NCBI RefSeq assembly: GCF_000421845.1 | Contig: NZ_ATXU01000009.1 | Span: 1 to 64,000 of the forward strand | Source: Leucobacter chironomi DSM 19883 | GTDB taxonomy: Bacteria > Actinomycetota > Actinomycetes > Actinomycetales > Microbacteriaceae | Direction: 5' to 3' | Length of the DNA stretch: 64,000 bases | In this document: positions 52,099 through 62,141 of the stretch, one piece after another | How the letters are laid out: each line of letters opens with the position of its first letter | Position numbering within the stretch: the stretch's first letter is position 1 | Translations under genes and position numbers: made by a program | Notes under the pieces: model-generated | Seen by the model: only the letters and a program-made list of their open reading frames with translations | What the model was told of the DNA's origin: nothing | Database searches by the model: none

Positions 52099-55000
52099 CC
52101 TCCCGCGTCGTCCACCGGCCCGCGCGTACCGTCCGAGGCCCCGAGCGACCCCGCGAGCGCACCCTCGCGCCGCCTGCGCCGCTCGGCGACGCCCCCAGCG
52201 GCATCCCCATGCAGTCGCTGCTGCCGGTGGTCGGCTCGCTCTCATCGATCGTCATGATGACCGTGCTGCGCTCCAACCCGCTCATGGTGGTCATCGGTGC
52301 GCTGATCCTCGTCGTCGCGCTGCTCAGCGGGCTCGGCATGGCCTTCTCGTCGCGCGGGAGGCAGAACCGCGCGCGTCGGCAGGGGCGCTCGCGCTACCTG
52401 CACTATCTCGACGGTGTTCGCGAGGAGTATCGAGAGCTGCACGACGAGGTGCGCGCCGAGAGCCACCTCGCCTCGCCCTCCGCCGCGCTGCTGCCGCAGT
52501 GCGTCGCCCAGTCCGCGCGCCTCTGGGAGCGGCGACCGGGCGACGTCGACTTCCTGCAGCTGCGCGCCGCGACCGGTCGGCAGGAGTGGTTCGAGCTGCG
52601 CCTGCCCGAGGACCCGAACCCGGTGCAGCCGTTCGATCCGTTCCTGCTCGCCGAGGCGTCGCGCACGGCAGAGACGGCCTCCCGGGTCGACTCCCTCCCC
52701 GTCACGGTGCCGCTCACTCCGGGCTCCGTCGTCACCGTGGTCGCCCCACCGGAGCAGGGCCGTGCCCTCGCTCGCGCGATCGTGAGCCAGCTCGTCGTTC
52801 TGCACGCCCCGGAAGAGGCGCTGCTCGCCGCAGCGATCGACCCGGGCGAGCGCGACGAGTGGCGCGGCATCGACCTGCTGCCGCATCTGCGTACTCCTGG
52901 GGTCTGGGACGGGCCGCTCCCCGCCCGCAGCGTCGCGCGCGATCCCGCTGCCCTCGCCGGCCTGCTGAGCGCCGAGCTGGAGAATCGAGCCGCCCGAGCG
53001 CGGCGCGGACGCGACCGCGCGGTGCGGCCGGAGACCCCGCTCATTGCGCTGTGCGACTTCATCGAAGGACCGGCGAAGCCGCTCCCCGCACCCGATGGCG
53101 TCTCCGCGGCGGAGTGCGGGATCTCGTCGATCGTGCTCGTCGCCGATCGTCTGCACGAGCCCGAGCAGACCACGACCCGCATCACCATCGATGCCCAGAG
53201 CGGTGAGACCCGCATCGAGCATCTCGGCGCGGAACCGGGGGCTCATCCGGCCTCGACGGGTGTGCGTCACGACGCTGTCGCCGTCGAGCTGTTCGAGCAG
53301 ATCTGCCACGGTCTCGCGCCGCTCAGGCTCTCGACCGAGGCTCGCGTGCACGCCACGACCGATGCCGAGGTGGGGGCTCTGGACATTCTGGGCGTCGAGC
53401 GGATCCAGGATCTCAGCGGGGAGCGGTGGGGCGCGGCCGGCCGGCGCGGTTTCCTCACCACCGTGATCGGCTCCGGCCCTCACGGCGGCCCCGTCTCCCT
53501 CGATCTGAAGGAGGCCGCCCAGGGTGGCATGGGCCCCCACGGCATCTGCATCGGCGCGACGGGCTCGGGCAAGAGCGAGTTCCTGCGCACCCTCGTGCTC
53601 GGACTGGCGGCCTCGCACGGCCCCGACGACCTGGCCATGATCCTCGTCGACTACAAGGGCGGTGCCGCCTTCAGCCCCTTCCAACCATTGCCCCAGGTGG
53701 CGGGCGTCATCGACAATCTCGAGGGCGAGGCCGGGCTGATCGAGCGAGCACGCGCCTCCATCTCGGGCGAGATCGTGCGCCGTCAGCAGCAGTTGAAGGA
53801 CGCCGGCATGCTCGCCTCCATCACCGAGTACCGTGCGGAGCGCGAGCTGCGGCCCTCGCTCGAGCCCATGCCGCATCTCCTCATCGTGCTCGACGAGTTC
53901 GGCGAGCTGCTGACCGCTGAACCCGAGTTCATCGATCTGCTGCTGCAGATCGGGCGCATCGGGCGCTCGATCGGCGTGCACATGCTGCTGTCGAGCCAGC
54001 GGATCGAGGCGGGCAAGCTGCGCGGCCTCGACACGTTCCTCTCGTACCGCATCGGCCTGCGCACCTTCTCGGAGCAGGAGTCGCACACGGTGCTCGGAAC
54101 ACCCGACGCCTTCCACCTGCCGTCCGCCCCCGGCGGCGGGTACCTGAAGGTCGATTCCTCGGTGTACACCCGCTTCCAGTCGGGGTTCGTGTCCGGTCCG
54201 TTGCCCGGGCCGGACCGTCTCGCGGAGGAGGTGCCTTCCGTGCCTTTCCCGCTGCCGGGCGACAACTCCATCGAGATGCAGCTCGCCGCCTATCTCGGGC
54301 GGCCAGCACCCGTGCCCGATGAGCGCAGGAGCGCTCCGACCGTGGTCGAGGAGAGCGTGCGTCTGCTGCGCGACGGCGCCGCACCCACGGCGTCGATCTG
54401 GTTGCCGCCGCTTCCCGCGCGCTTCCCGCTGCTGTCCGTGATCGACTCCGAACGGACGCCGCTTGAGGTGCCTATAGGCCTGATCGACGATCCGGCTCGT
54501 CAGCATCAGGGGCCGTGGAACCTCGACCTCGATCGTGCCGGCGGGCACTTCGCCGTCATCGGGTCCCCGCAGTCGGGGCGTTCGACGTTCCTGCGCACCG
54601 TGGCCGCCGGAATCTCGACCACGATGCCTCCCACGCGTGCCACCGTCTACGCGCTCGACCTGACCGGCGCCGGGCTCACGCGCGTCGCAGGCTTCCCGCA
54701 CGTCGGCGGCGTGGGGGTGCGCGGCGACATCGAACGTCAGACGCGCATGCTCGAAGAGCTGCACGGCATGCTGAGACAGCGGGAAGGCCTGTTCCGCGAG
54801 CTGCAGATCGAGTCGCTCGGGCACTTCCGCGCTCTGCACGGGGCGGGTCGGGTGCCCGGGATCGTCTCGGCTGACGTCGTGCTGATCGTCGATGGCTACG
54901 GCCTCGCCCGCACGGAGTTCACGATGCTCGAGGAGCCGCTGTCGGAGCTGCTGCAGCGCGGCGGCAGCTTCGGCATCCACCTCGTGTTCTCGCTCACCCG

Positions 55001-56000
55001 CTGGGCCGAGCTGCCGATGCGGCTGCAGCCGCTCGTCGGCAACCGGATCGAACTGCGGCTCAACGATCCCGGGGAGTCGACGATCGCGCGCAAGCTCGCG
55101 GCGACGATCACGCAGCCGGGCCGTGCGCTCACCGGCGAACGGCTCTTCGCCCAGGTGGCGCTGCCCACCGCCGATACGGTGCCGGACGAACTGGTCGGCG
55201 AATCGCTCGCCGAGCTCGCGGAGCGCACCGCCGCCTCGTGGACGGGCCCATCCGCTGCCCCGGTCAGGCTGCTGCCCGAAGTGCTCGACGTCGCCGAGCT
55301 GCCGGGCGCCGTGGAGGAGCCCCTCCGCCTGCCGTTCGGCTTGCGCCAGGACACCATGGACGTCTGCGCGCTCGACCTCGAGAACTCGGCGGGTCAGGAT
55401 CAGCACCTGCTCGTGCTCGGCGACAGCGGCAGCGGCAAGACGAATCTGCTGTCGGTGCTGCTCGACGGACTCGTGACGCGGCGCACGCCGGAGGAGGCCG
55501 TGGTCGCGCTCATGAGCCCGCGCGGTGCGCTCGCGGACCAGGTTCCAGAGGACTACCTCGGAGGAAGCGCGACCGATGGGCGACGTGCGAGGGAGCTCTC
55601 CGCCGCGCTCGCCCTGGAACTGGAGAAGCGCCGGCTGGGCGAGGCCTCGGCCGAGCTGCGGATCTACGCCGTGGTCGACGACTTCGACGTGCTCGCGGCC
55701 GGCAACACGGCCCCGCTCGAGCCGCTGCTGCCCTATCTGCCGCAGGCGCGCGATCTCGGGCTCACGGTCTGGGTCACCCGCCCGGTCGCGGGTGCCGCGA
55801 GAGCGCTGTACGAGCCGACACTGCAGCTGCTGCGGGATCTGGGCGCCACCGGCGTGCTCCTGTCGGGCGAACGCGGCGAGGGCCAGCTGTGGCCTGGGGT
55901 CGTGGCGCAGCAGGCGATCCCGGGTCGCGCTCGCATCCTGCGGCGCGGGGAGCCGCCGCGGCTCATCCAGATCGCGATGCGCGGTGCGGATCGCGTCTGA
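52095..56000 (+). CDS. eccC: EccC-type ESX secretion ATPase, three FtsK-like domains
   Basis: This 1,301-residue motor powers substrate export. Two transmembrane helices (about 36-80) precede three ATPase domains. The first has an intact Walker A GATGSGKSE (about 487) with LDEFGELL. The second is degenerate, GSPQSGRST (about 822), with Arg for the Walker Lys and only VDGYG at the Walker B position. The third, GDSGSGKTN (about 1109), has VVDDFDVL. An intact first domain with degenerate later ones is usual for EccC, but here the third retains GKT. GTG 52095 overlaps the previous stop. Confidence 0.95.
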   Translation: MTSRVVHRPARTVRGPERPRERTLAPPAPLGDAPSGIPMQSLLPVVGSLSSIVMMTVLRSNPLMVVIGALILVVALLSGLGMAFSSRGRQNRARRQGRSRYLHYLDGVREEYRELHDEVRAESHLASPSAALLPQCVAQSARLWERRPGDVDFLQLRAATGRQEWFELRLPEDPNPVQPFDPFLLAEASRTAETASRVDSLPVTVPLTPGSVVTVVAPPEQGRALARAIVSQLVVLHAPEEALLAAAIDPGERDEWRGIDLLPHLRTPGVWDGPLPARSVARDPAALAGLLSAELENRAARARRGRDRAVRPETPLIALCDFIEGPAKPLPAPDGVSAAECGISSIVLVADRLHEPEQTTTRITIDAQSGETRIEHLGAEPGAHPASTGVRHDAVAVELFEQICHGLAPLRLSTEARVHATTDAEVGALDILGVERIQDLSGERWGAAGRRGFLTTVIGSGPHGGPVSLDLKEAAQGGMGPHGICIGATGSGKSEFLRTLVLGLAASHGPDDLAMILVDYKGGAAFSPFQPLPQVAGVIDNLEGEAGLIERARASISGEIVRRQQQLKDAGMLASITEYRAERELRPSLEPMPHLLIVLDEFGELLTAEPEFIDLLLQIGRIGRSIGVHMLLSSQRIEAGKLRGLDTFLSYRIGLRTFSEQESHTVLGTPDAFHLPSAPGGGYLKVDSSVYTRFQSGFVSGPLPGPDRLAEEVPSVPFPLPGDNSIEMQLAAYLGRPAPVPDERRSAPTVVEESVRLLRDGAAPTASIWLPPLPARFPLLSVIDSERTPLEVPIGLIDDPARQHQGPWNLDLDRAGGHFAVIGSPQSGRSTFLRTVAAGISTTMPPTRATVYALDLTGAGLTRVAGFPHVGGVGVRGDIERQTRMLEELHGMLRQREGLFRELQIESLGHFRALHGAGRVPGIVSADVVLIVDGYGLARTEFTMLEEPLSELLQRGGSFGIHLVFSLTRWAELPMRLQPLVGNRIELRLNDPGESTIARKLAATITQPGRALTGERLFAQVALPTADTVPDELVGESLAELAERTAASWTGPSAAPVRLLPEVLDVAELPGAVEEPLRLPFGLRQDTMDVCALDLENSAGQDQHLLVLGDSGSGKTNLLSVLLDGLVTRRTPEEAVVALMSPRGALADQVPEDYLGGSATDGRRARELSAALALELEKRRLGEASAELRIYAVVDDFDVLAAGNTAPLEPLLPYLPQARDLGLTVWVTRPVAGAARALYEPTLQLLRDLGATGVLLSGERGEGQLWPGVVAQQAIPGRARILRRGEPPRLIQIAMRGADRV

Positions 56001-56071
56001 GCCGGTGGGGGCACGTCGTGCCGCAGGCCGCCGCCGCTCGGGTGCTCCGGCGCCAGCCGCCGCTCAGGCGT

Positions 56072-57259
56072 TCAGCCGCCGAGCGCGGCGGTGATCCGCT
56101 CCGGTGAGAGCGCGGCGTCGATGGCGAGCTGAGCTGCGCCGTAGATCGCGGCGTTGCCCGCCGCGCGCGAAGGGGCGATCGTGAGGTGCTCGGTGGAGAG
56201 CGGGATCGAGCGGGCGTAGACCACCTCGCGCACACCGGCGACCAGGTGCTCCGCGGCCTGCGCCATGGTGCCGCCGATCACGATGGTCGACGGGTTCATG
56301 AGGCTCACGCAGGCGGTCAGCACCTCGCCGATGTCGCGGCCGGCCTGCCGGATCGCCTGGATCGCGGTGACGTCTCCGCTCTTCGCGAGGGCGACCACCT
56401 CGCTCGGGCGGTGGTAGCGCGCCTCGGGCGTGCTGAGCGCGTGCGCGAGCGCGCGGCCAGACGCGACGGCTTCGAGGCAGCCGCGGTTGCCGCAGGGGCA
56501 CGGGGCGTCGGCGGCGCGGGCCAGTGCGACGTGCCCGATGTCCCCGGCGGCGCCGTTGGCGCCTCGGCGGAGGGTGCCGCCGGAGATGACGCCGGCGCCG
56601 ATGCCGCTCGCCACCTTCACGAAGATCAGGTCGGTCACTCCGGGCCACGAAGTGCTGAGCTCGCCCAGCGCCATGATGTTGACGTCGTTGTCGACCAGCA
56701 CGGGGGCGTCGATGCGGGCGCGGATCGCGGAGGGGATGTCGAAGCGGTCCCAACCGGGCATGATGGGCGGGTTGATGGGTCGGCCGGTGGAGAACTCGAC
56801 GGGGCCGGGCACGCCGATCCCGATGCCGGCCACCTGATCGGGGCCGTATCCGAGGGTCGGCAGCAGCTGCTCGGCGGAGTCCAGGATCCACTCGATCGCC
56901 GCTTCGGGGCCGTCGGCGATGTCTCTCGGAGAGGAGGCCTCGGCGAGGAGTTCGCCGTCGAGGTCGGTCACCGCGACGCGGGCGTGGAGGGCGCCGAGGT
57001 CGGCCGCGAGCACCACGCGGGCTCGTGGGTTGAACGCGATCTGCGCGGAGGGCCGGCCGCCGGTCGAGGCGGCGTCGTGGACGGACGCGATGAGGCCGAG
57101 GTCGAGCAGCTGGTCGATACGCTGCGTGACCGTGGGCCGGGAGAGGCCGGTGATCTGCGCGAGCTTCGCACGGGTGCGCGGTTCGCCGTCTCGCAGCAGC
57201 TGCAGCAGGCCGCCGGCCGTCGAGATGACGGGAGTGTGAGAGGGGGAGGAGAGAGCCAC
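56072..57259 (-). CDS. ROK-family transcriptional repressor
   Basis: This 395-residue NagC/XylR-type regulator has an N-terminal winged HTH ([27 protein letters not shown]) and a ROK sugar-binding domain: [26 protein letters not shown], a glycine loop, and zinc motif [10 protein letters not shown]. It should repress the divergent sugar genes until its ligand binds. The start is uncertain. GTG 57259 is used, with a weak AAAGG site next to it. The transcript may be nearly leaderless. Confidence 0.9.
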   Translation of the reverse strand: MALSSPSHTPVISTAGGLLQLLRDGEPRTRAKLAQITGLSRPTVTQRIDQLLDLGLIASVHDAASTGGRPSAQIAFNPRARVVLAADLGALHARVAVTDLDGELLAEASSPRDIADGPEAAIEWILDSAEQLLPTLGYGPDQVAGIGIGVPGPVEFSTGRPINPPIMPGWDRFDIPSAIRARIDAPVLVDNDVNIMALGELSTSWPGVTDLIFVKVASGIGAGVISGGTLRRGANGAAGDIGHVALARAADAPCPCGNRGCLEAVASGRALAHALSTPEARYHRPSEVVALAKSGDVTAIQAIRQAGRDIGEVLTACVSLMNPSTIVIGGTMAQAAEHLVAGVREVVYARSIPLSTEHLTIAPSRAAGNAAIYGAAQLAIDAALSPERITAALGG

Positions 57260-57287
57260 CCTTTCAGTAAAGCACAGGCGAAAGCTG

Positions 57288-57322
57288 GTAACAGTTTGGT
57301 TACTTATGAAAAAGAATTGACA
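57288..57322 (+). promoter_or_regulatory. Operator-like inverted repeat and -35 box in the divergent promoter
   Basis: GTAAC, six bases, GTTAC (57288-57303) is a short perfect inverted repeat, and TTGACA at 57317-57322 is an exact -35 box for the plus-strand sugar operon. A -10 box is not clear. The layout fits binding by the divergent ROK repressor. This is inferred, not shown. Confidence 0.6.
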
Positions 57323-57353
57323 AAAGTGGGTGAGGTGCCAGCACAATGAGAGC

Positions 57354-58454
57354 ATGTCACCGCAGACAGGCTCCGCGCCGCACCCTCCGAGCATCGGCAT
57401 GCTCGGAGCGGGATTCATGGCGCGCACCCACACGCTGGCCGCCCGCACGGCCGGCGCCCGGCTCGCCGCGATCGCCTCATCGACGCCCGAGCGTGCGGCG
57501 AGTGCCGCGGCCCAGCTCGGCTACGAGCAAGCCCTCGCCCCCGACGAACTGCTCGCGGCAGGCCTGCCGTTCGTGCACGTCTGCACCCCCAACCGCAGCC
57601 ACCTCGGCTACACCCGATCCGCCCTGCGAGCCGGCTCGCACGTGATCTGCGAGAAGCCCCTCGCCACGACCGCCGCCGAAGCCCGCGAACTCGCCGCGGA
57701 GGCGCGCGCCGCGGGCCGCATCGGCGCCGTGCCCTTCGTCTACCGCTACCACCCCATGGTGCGCGAGGCGCGCGCCCGCATCGCCACCGGCGAGACCGGC
57801 ACCGTGCTGACCGTATCCGGCCAGTACCTGCAAGACTGGCTGCTCGACGCGCAAGACGAGAACTGGCGCGTCACCACCGACTCCGGCGGCCCCTCGCGAG
57901 CCTTCGCCGACATCGGATCCCACCTCGTCGACCTCGTCGAGTTCGTGAGCGGCGACCGCATCACCCGGCTCGTGGCGACCTCACGCACCGTGCACGCCGA
58001 ACGCGGCGGGCAGGCCGTCGACACCGAAGACGCGGTCGCACTCACCGTCGAACTCGCGGGCGGCGGCATCGGTTCCCTCCTCGTCTCGCAGGTGGCGCCC
58101 GGTCGCAAGAACGGCCTCGTGCTCGAGATCGCAGGCACCCGCGAGAGCGTGCGCTTCGAGCAGGAAGACCCCGAACGGCTGTGGGTGGGGCGTCGCGGCC
58201 ACTCGCTGCTGCTGCGCCGCGACCCCGACACGCTCTCAGCCGCCGCGGCCCGCCTGGCGCAACTGCCGGCGGGACACCCCCAGGGCTATCAGGACGCGTT
58301 CAACGCATTCGTCGCCGATGCCTACGCGCTCGCCGCCGGCGACACCCGCGACGGGGTCCCCACCTTCGACGACGGTGCTCGTGCCGCCGTCGTCACCGAC
58401 GCGGTGCTCGAGTCGGTGCGCAGCGGCGGCTGGGCGGAGGTGAGCGAGGCGTGA
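57354..58454 (+). CDS. Gfo/Idh/MocA-family dehydrogenase
   Basis: This 366-residue NAD(P)-dependent sugar or inositol dehydrogenase has the Rossmann start SIGMLGAGFMARTHTLA, then VHVCTPNRSHLGYTRSAL, the catalytic motif HVICEKPLA, and YRYHPMVREARARI. A DIGSHLVDLVEFVSGD segment carries the conserved His and Asp. It is first in the catabolic operon and overlaps the ATPase gene by GTGA, so it likely oxidises the sugar that the transporter imports. Confidence 0.92.
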   Translation: MSPQTGSAPHPPSIGMLGAGFMARTHTLAARTAGARLAAIASSTPERAASAAAQLGYEQALAPDELLAAGLPFVHVCTPNRSHLGYTRSALRAGSHVICEKPLATTAAEARELAAEARAAGRIGAVPFVYRYHPMVREARARIATGETGTVLTVSGQYLQDWLLDAQDENWRVTTDSGGPSRAFADIGSHLVDLVEFVSGDRITRLVATSRTVHAERGGQAVDTEDAVALTVELAGGGIGSLLVSQVAPGRKNGLVLEIAGTRESVRFEQEDPERLWVGRRGHSLLLRRDPDTLSAAAARLAQLPAGHPQGYQDAFNAFVADAYALAAGDTRDGVPTFDDGARAAVVTDAVLESVRSGGWAEVSEA

Positions 58455-59974
58455 ACGCCACCCGATCCGCCCCAGTGCTCTCAGCCGTCGACGTGCGCAA
58501 GCAGTTCTTCGGCGTCGAGGTGCTGCACGGGGTCTCCCTCGACCTCGTGCCGGGGACCGTGCACGGCCTCGTCGGCGAGAACGGCGCCGGCAAGTCGACG
58601 CTCATGAAGATCATCGCGGGCGTGCACCGGCGTGACGGCGGCGACGTGCTCCTCGACGGCGAGCGCGTCGACTTCGGTCACCCCGTCGAGGCCGCCAACG
58701 CCGGCGTCGCGACGGTGTTTCAGGAGTTCAACCTGCTCGCCGACCGCACCGTGGCGCAGAACGTCTTCCTCGGCCGCGAACCGCTTCGCTTCGGCATCGT
58801 CGACACTGCCGCGATGCGCCGGGCGACCCGGGAACTGCTCGCCGACCTCGGCATCGCCGGCATCTCGCCCGACGCGGCCGTCGGCGGGCTCACCGTCGCC
58901 GAGCAGCAGATCGTCGAGATCGTGAAGGCGCTCTCGATCGACGCCCGGGTCATCTCGATGGACGAGCCCACCGCCGCCCTCGCCGACCACGAGGTGGCGA
59001 TCCTGTACCGCGTGATCCGCCGTCTGCGCGACCGCGGCGTCGCGATCCTCTACGTCTCGCACCGGCTGAAGGAGATCTTCGACCTCTGCGACACCATCAC
59101 CGTGATGAAGGACGGGGCGCTCGTGTCGAGCGGCCCGGCCGCCGAACTCGACCAGGCCACCCTCGTACGGCGCATGGTGGGGCGGCCCATCAGCGCCTAC
59201 TTCCCGGACCCCGAGCCCGGCACCGAACTCGGCGACGCCCTCGTGTCGGTGCGGGGCGGCGGCAACCCGCAGCTCGAAGGCATCGACCTCGAACTGCGCG
59301 CCGGGGAGGTCGTCGGCGTCTCCGGCCTGCAGGGCTCGGGCCGCACCGAGCTCGTCGAGGCGATCTTCGGCGCCGCGCCGTTCACCCGCGGGGAACTGCG
59401 GATCGCGGGCGCCGCGACGACCATCCGCCGTCCGCGCCAGGCGGTGCGGCGGGGCATCGCGCTCGTCACCGAGGATCGTAAGCGCAGCGGACTCGCCCTG
59501 CACCAGTCGATCCTCGACAACGCGCTTCTCGCGATCCGCAGCGTCTTCCCCGGCCGCACCCGCGCCAAGCGCGCCGAGGTCCCGGGCATCTTCACCGCGC
59601 TCGAACTCGTGAGCCAGGGCCTCGGGCAGGAGGTGCAGGCGCTCTCCGGCGGCAACCAGCAGAAAGTGGTGCTCGCGAAGTGGCTCGCGACCTCGCCCCG
59701 CGTGGTGCTGCTCGACGAGCCCACCCGCGGTATCGACGTGGGCGCGAAGATCGCGGTCTACCAGCTCATCCGCGATCTCGCCAAGCGGGGCGTCGCGATC
59801 CTCTTCGTGTCGAGCGAACTGCCCGAGGTGATCGGCATGGCCGACCGCATCCTCGTGATGCGCGACGGCCGGATCGCGGGCGAACTGCCCCCGGGATCCG
59901 CTGAGGAAACCGTGCTCGCGCTCGCGACGGGCGCCGCACCCGGAACCACCACCGACGGCGGGGGAGAGCAGTGA
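58451..59974 (+). CDS. Sugar ABC transporter ATPase (RbsA-like, two domains)
   Basis: This 507-residue protein has two nucleotide-binding domains. The first has GENGAGKST, VAEQQIVEI-type signature region and SMDEPTAAL. The second has a weak P-loop (GLQGSGRTEL), signature LSGGNQQKV, and LLDEPTRGIDVG, as in ribose-type (CUT2) ATPases where one site is degenerate. It energises the two adjacent permeases. The start is GTG 58451 in a GTGA overlap, and the next gene starts in TGATG. Confidence 0.94.
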   Translation: MNATRSAPVLSAVDVRKQFFGVEVLHGVSLDLVPGTVHGLVGENGAGKSTLMKIIAGVHRRDGGDVLLDGERVDFGHPVEAANAGVATVFQEFNLLADRTVAQNVFLGREPLRFGIVDTAAMRRATRELLADLGIAGISPDAAVGGLTVAEQQIVEIVKALSIDARVISMDEPTAALADHEVAILYRVIRRLRDRGVAILYVSHRLKEIFDLCDTITVMKDGALVSSGPAAELDQATLVRRMVGRPISAYFPDPEPGTELGDALVSVRGGGNPQLEGIDLELRAGEVVGVSGLQGSGRTELVEAIFGAAPFTRGELRIAGAATTIRRPRQAVRRGIALVTEDRKRSGLALHQSILDNALLAIRSVFPGRTRAKRAEVPGIFTALELVSQGLGQEVQALSGGNQQKVVLAKWLATSPRVVLLDEPTRGIDVGAKIAVYQLIRDLAKRGVAILFVSSELPEVIGMADRILVMRDGRIAGELPPGSAEETVLALATGAAPGTTTDGGGEQ

Positions 59975-61020
59975 TGGCCGCGCTGAAAGCACGCCTGCAA
60001 GGGCTCGACACGACCGTGATCGTCTTCATCGCGCTGATCGCGGTGCTCGCCCTGAGCGCCGTGCTGGTCGCCACCGTCGGCCGCAACCTCTTCAGCCCGG
60101 GCAGCATCCGCGACATCCTCACGGGCATGAGCGTGCTCGGCTTCGTCGCGATCGGGCAGACGCTCGTGATCCTCGGCGGCTCCCTCGACCTCTCCGTGCC
60201 CTACGTGGTGAGCCTCACCAGCCTCATCGCCGCCCAGACCATGAACGGCCAGCCCGGCATGGTCGTGCCCGGCGTGCTGCTCGCGCTCGGGGTCGCCGCG
60301 CTGATCGGGCTCGCGAACGGGTTCATCGTCACCTTCCTCAAGGTGCACGGCTTCGTCACCACGCTCGGGGTCGGGCTGATCCTCAAGGGCTATCTCGACA
60401 CCAACTACAAGGGGACCGCCGGATCGGTGCCGTGGGCCTTCCAGCTCTTCGGCGCGACCGGCATCGGGCCGGTGCCGGTCTCGACGATCGTGATGCTCGC
60501 GCTCGCCGGCGCCGTCGCGTTCCTGCTCGCCCGCAGCAGCTTCGGGCACCACCTCTTCGCGGTCGGCGGCAACGCCGAGGTCGCGCGCCTCTCCGGCGTG
60601 CGCACGCGGCGGCCCCTCATCTGGGCGCACATCATCTGCTCGGTGTTCGCGGGGATCGCCGGCCTGCTGCTCGCGAGCCGACTCGGCGTCGGCAGCCCCA
60701 CCGTGGGCGTGCAGGGCGGTTACGACCTGCTCTCGATCGCCGCGGTCGTGCTGGGCGGCACACTGCTCGCGGGCGGACGCGGCTCGATCTGGGGCACGAT
60801 CGGCGGCGTCGCCATCTTCGCCGTGATCGACAACCTCATGAGCGTGCTGCAGGTCACCCCGTTCCTGAAGGACGTGGTGCGCGGCGCGGTCATCGTGATC
60901 GCCGTGGCCGTGTACTCGCGGCGCCGGCTCGTGGCCCGCCGCGAGCGCTTCACCCGCTCGGGGGCCGACGCCGCGCCCCCCGAGACCATCGAGGCGATGA
61001 CCGAGGGAGGTGCGCGATGA
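59974..61020 (+). CDS. Sugar ABC transporter permease 1 (RbsC-like)
   Basis: This 348-residue CUT2 permease has eight to ten spans with GQTLVILGGSLDLSVPYVVSL and the conserved AVVLGGTLLAGGRGSIWGTIGG loop that contacts the ATPase. It pairs with the following permease as a heterodimer, as in YtfT/YjfF-like systems. ATG 59974 is taken, with GTG 59971 just before it as an alternative. It overlaps the next gene by ATGA. Confidence 0.93.
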   Translation: MAALKARLQGLDTTVIVFIALIAVLALSAVLVATVGRNLFSPGSIRDILTGMSVLGFVAIGQTLVILGGSLDLSVPYVVSLTSLIAAQTMNGQPGMVVPGVLLALGVAALIGLANGFIVTFLKVHGFVTTLGVGLILKGYLDTNYKGTAGSVPWAFQLFGATGIGPVPVSTIVMLALAGAVAFLLARSSFGHHLFAVGGNAEVARLSGVRTRRPLIWAHIICSVFAGIAGLLLASRLGVGSPTVGVQGGYDLLSIAAVVLGGTLLAGGRGSIWGTIGGVAIFAVIDNLMSVLQVTPFLKDVVRGAVIVIAVAVYSRRRLVARRERFTRSGADAAPPETIEAMTEGGAR

Positions 61021-62141
61021 ACGCCGCGCAGTCCGCATCCGCGGCCGGGATCACCGGCATCGCCCGCTTCGCCCGCACGCTCGTCAGCCCGCGCGGCGCC
61101 GTCTACCTGCTGCTCGTCGTGCTGCTCGTCACCGTCGCCGTGCTCAACCCCGCCTTCGCCGAGCCCGGACAGTTCGTACGCTACATCCAGCGGGTGGCGC
61201 CGATCGCGATCGTGGCGATCGGCCAGTACTTCGTGATCGTGAGCGGTGAGTTCGACCTCTCGCAGGGGTCGCTCGTCACCACCCAGGTGGTGCTCGCGGG
61301 CACCCTCATCGGACAGGACGACTCGAAGGCGCTGCCCGTGCTGCTGCTGCTCGTCGTGCTCGGCACGGTCGTGGGCATCGTGAACGGCCTCGTCACCACG
61401 CTGCTCAGAGTGCCGTCGTTCATCGTGACCCTCGGCATGATGCTCGCCCTCTACGGAGGCGTCATGTGGTGGACCGGCGGCGCCGCCACCGGGAACCCCG
61501 CCGACTCGTTCCGGCAGGTGGGCCGCGGCGGCATCGAAGGGCTGCCCATCATCGGCATGCTGCCCTGGGCCGTGGTGGTGCTCGCCGCCGTGCTGGCGCT
61601 CGCGGCCTGGCTGTCCCGGCGACCGTTCGGGCGCACCCTCATCGCGATCGGCGACAACCCCGCAGCGGGCCTCTTCGCCGGAGCGTCCGTGTGGCGCACG
61701 AAGACCATCGCCTTCGTCATCTCGTCGCTCTCCGCCACCGTCGCAGGCGTGCTGCTCGTCGGCTACGCCGGCGTGCACCCATCGGTCGGCCGGGGCTACG
61801 AGTTCACGGCCATCACCGCGGTGGTGCTCGGCGGCGTCGTGCTCGGCGGCGGCCGAGGATCCGTGTGGGGCGCCCTCGCCGGCGCCTTCGCCCTCGAGAC
61901 GCTCTTCACACTGCTCAACTTCACCTCGGTGCCGTCCACCATGCGCGACGCCATCCAAGGTGCCATCATCATCGCCGCCGTCGCCTACTCGGGCGTCGCG
62001 TTCGGCGCTCGCAGGCGCCGCGGCGCCGACGAACCTCCCCGGGTCACGACCGGGCCGGAACCGACGGGGAGCACCCCGTCACCCGATCCCGCGGGCACCG
62101 TCGCCGCGCGGGGCGCACACACGAAGGAGAATCGATCATGA
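61017..62141 (+). CDS. Sugar ABC transporter permease 2 (RbsC-like)
   Basis: This 374-residue CUT2 permease has GQYFVIVSGEFDLSQGSLVT, then the ATPase-contact loop TAVVLGGVVLGGGRGSVWGALAG. A C-terminal hydrophilic tail of about 45 residues (rich in Pro, Thr and Gly) is unusual for the family. Overlaps with permease 1 and with the binding protein gene (ATGA) ensure coupled synthesis. Confidence 0.93.
   Translation: MNAAQSASAAGITGIARFARTLVSPRGAVYLLLVVLLVTVAVLNPAFAEPGQFVRYIQRVAPIAIVAIGQYFVIVSGEFDLSQGSLVTTQVVLAGTLIGQDDSKALPVLLLLVVLGTVVGIVNGLVTTLLRVPSFIVTLGMMLALYGGVMWWTGGAATGNPADSFRQVGRGGIEGLPIIGMLPWAVVVLAAVLALAAWLSRRPFGRTLIAIGDNPAAGLFAGASVWRTKTIAFVISSLSATVAGVLLVGYAGVHPSVGRGYEFTAITAVVLGGVVLGGGRGSVWGALAGAFALETLFTLLNFTSVPSTMRDAIQGAIIIAAVAYSGVAFGARRRRGADEPPRVTTGPEPTGSTPSPDPAGTVAARGAHTKENRS

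Noticed and set aside
52242-55406. A 1,054-codon open frame antisense to eccC
   Set aside because: It is read from the strand opposite a gene with clear ATPase motifs, has low-complexity Arg/Gly/Leu-rich composition and no ribosome binding site; long shadow frames are normal at this GC content.
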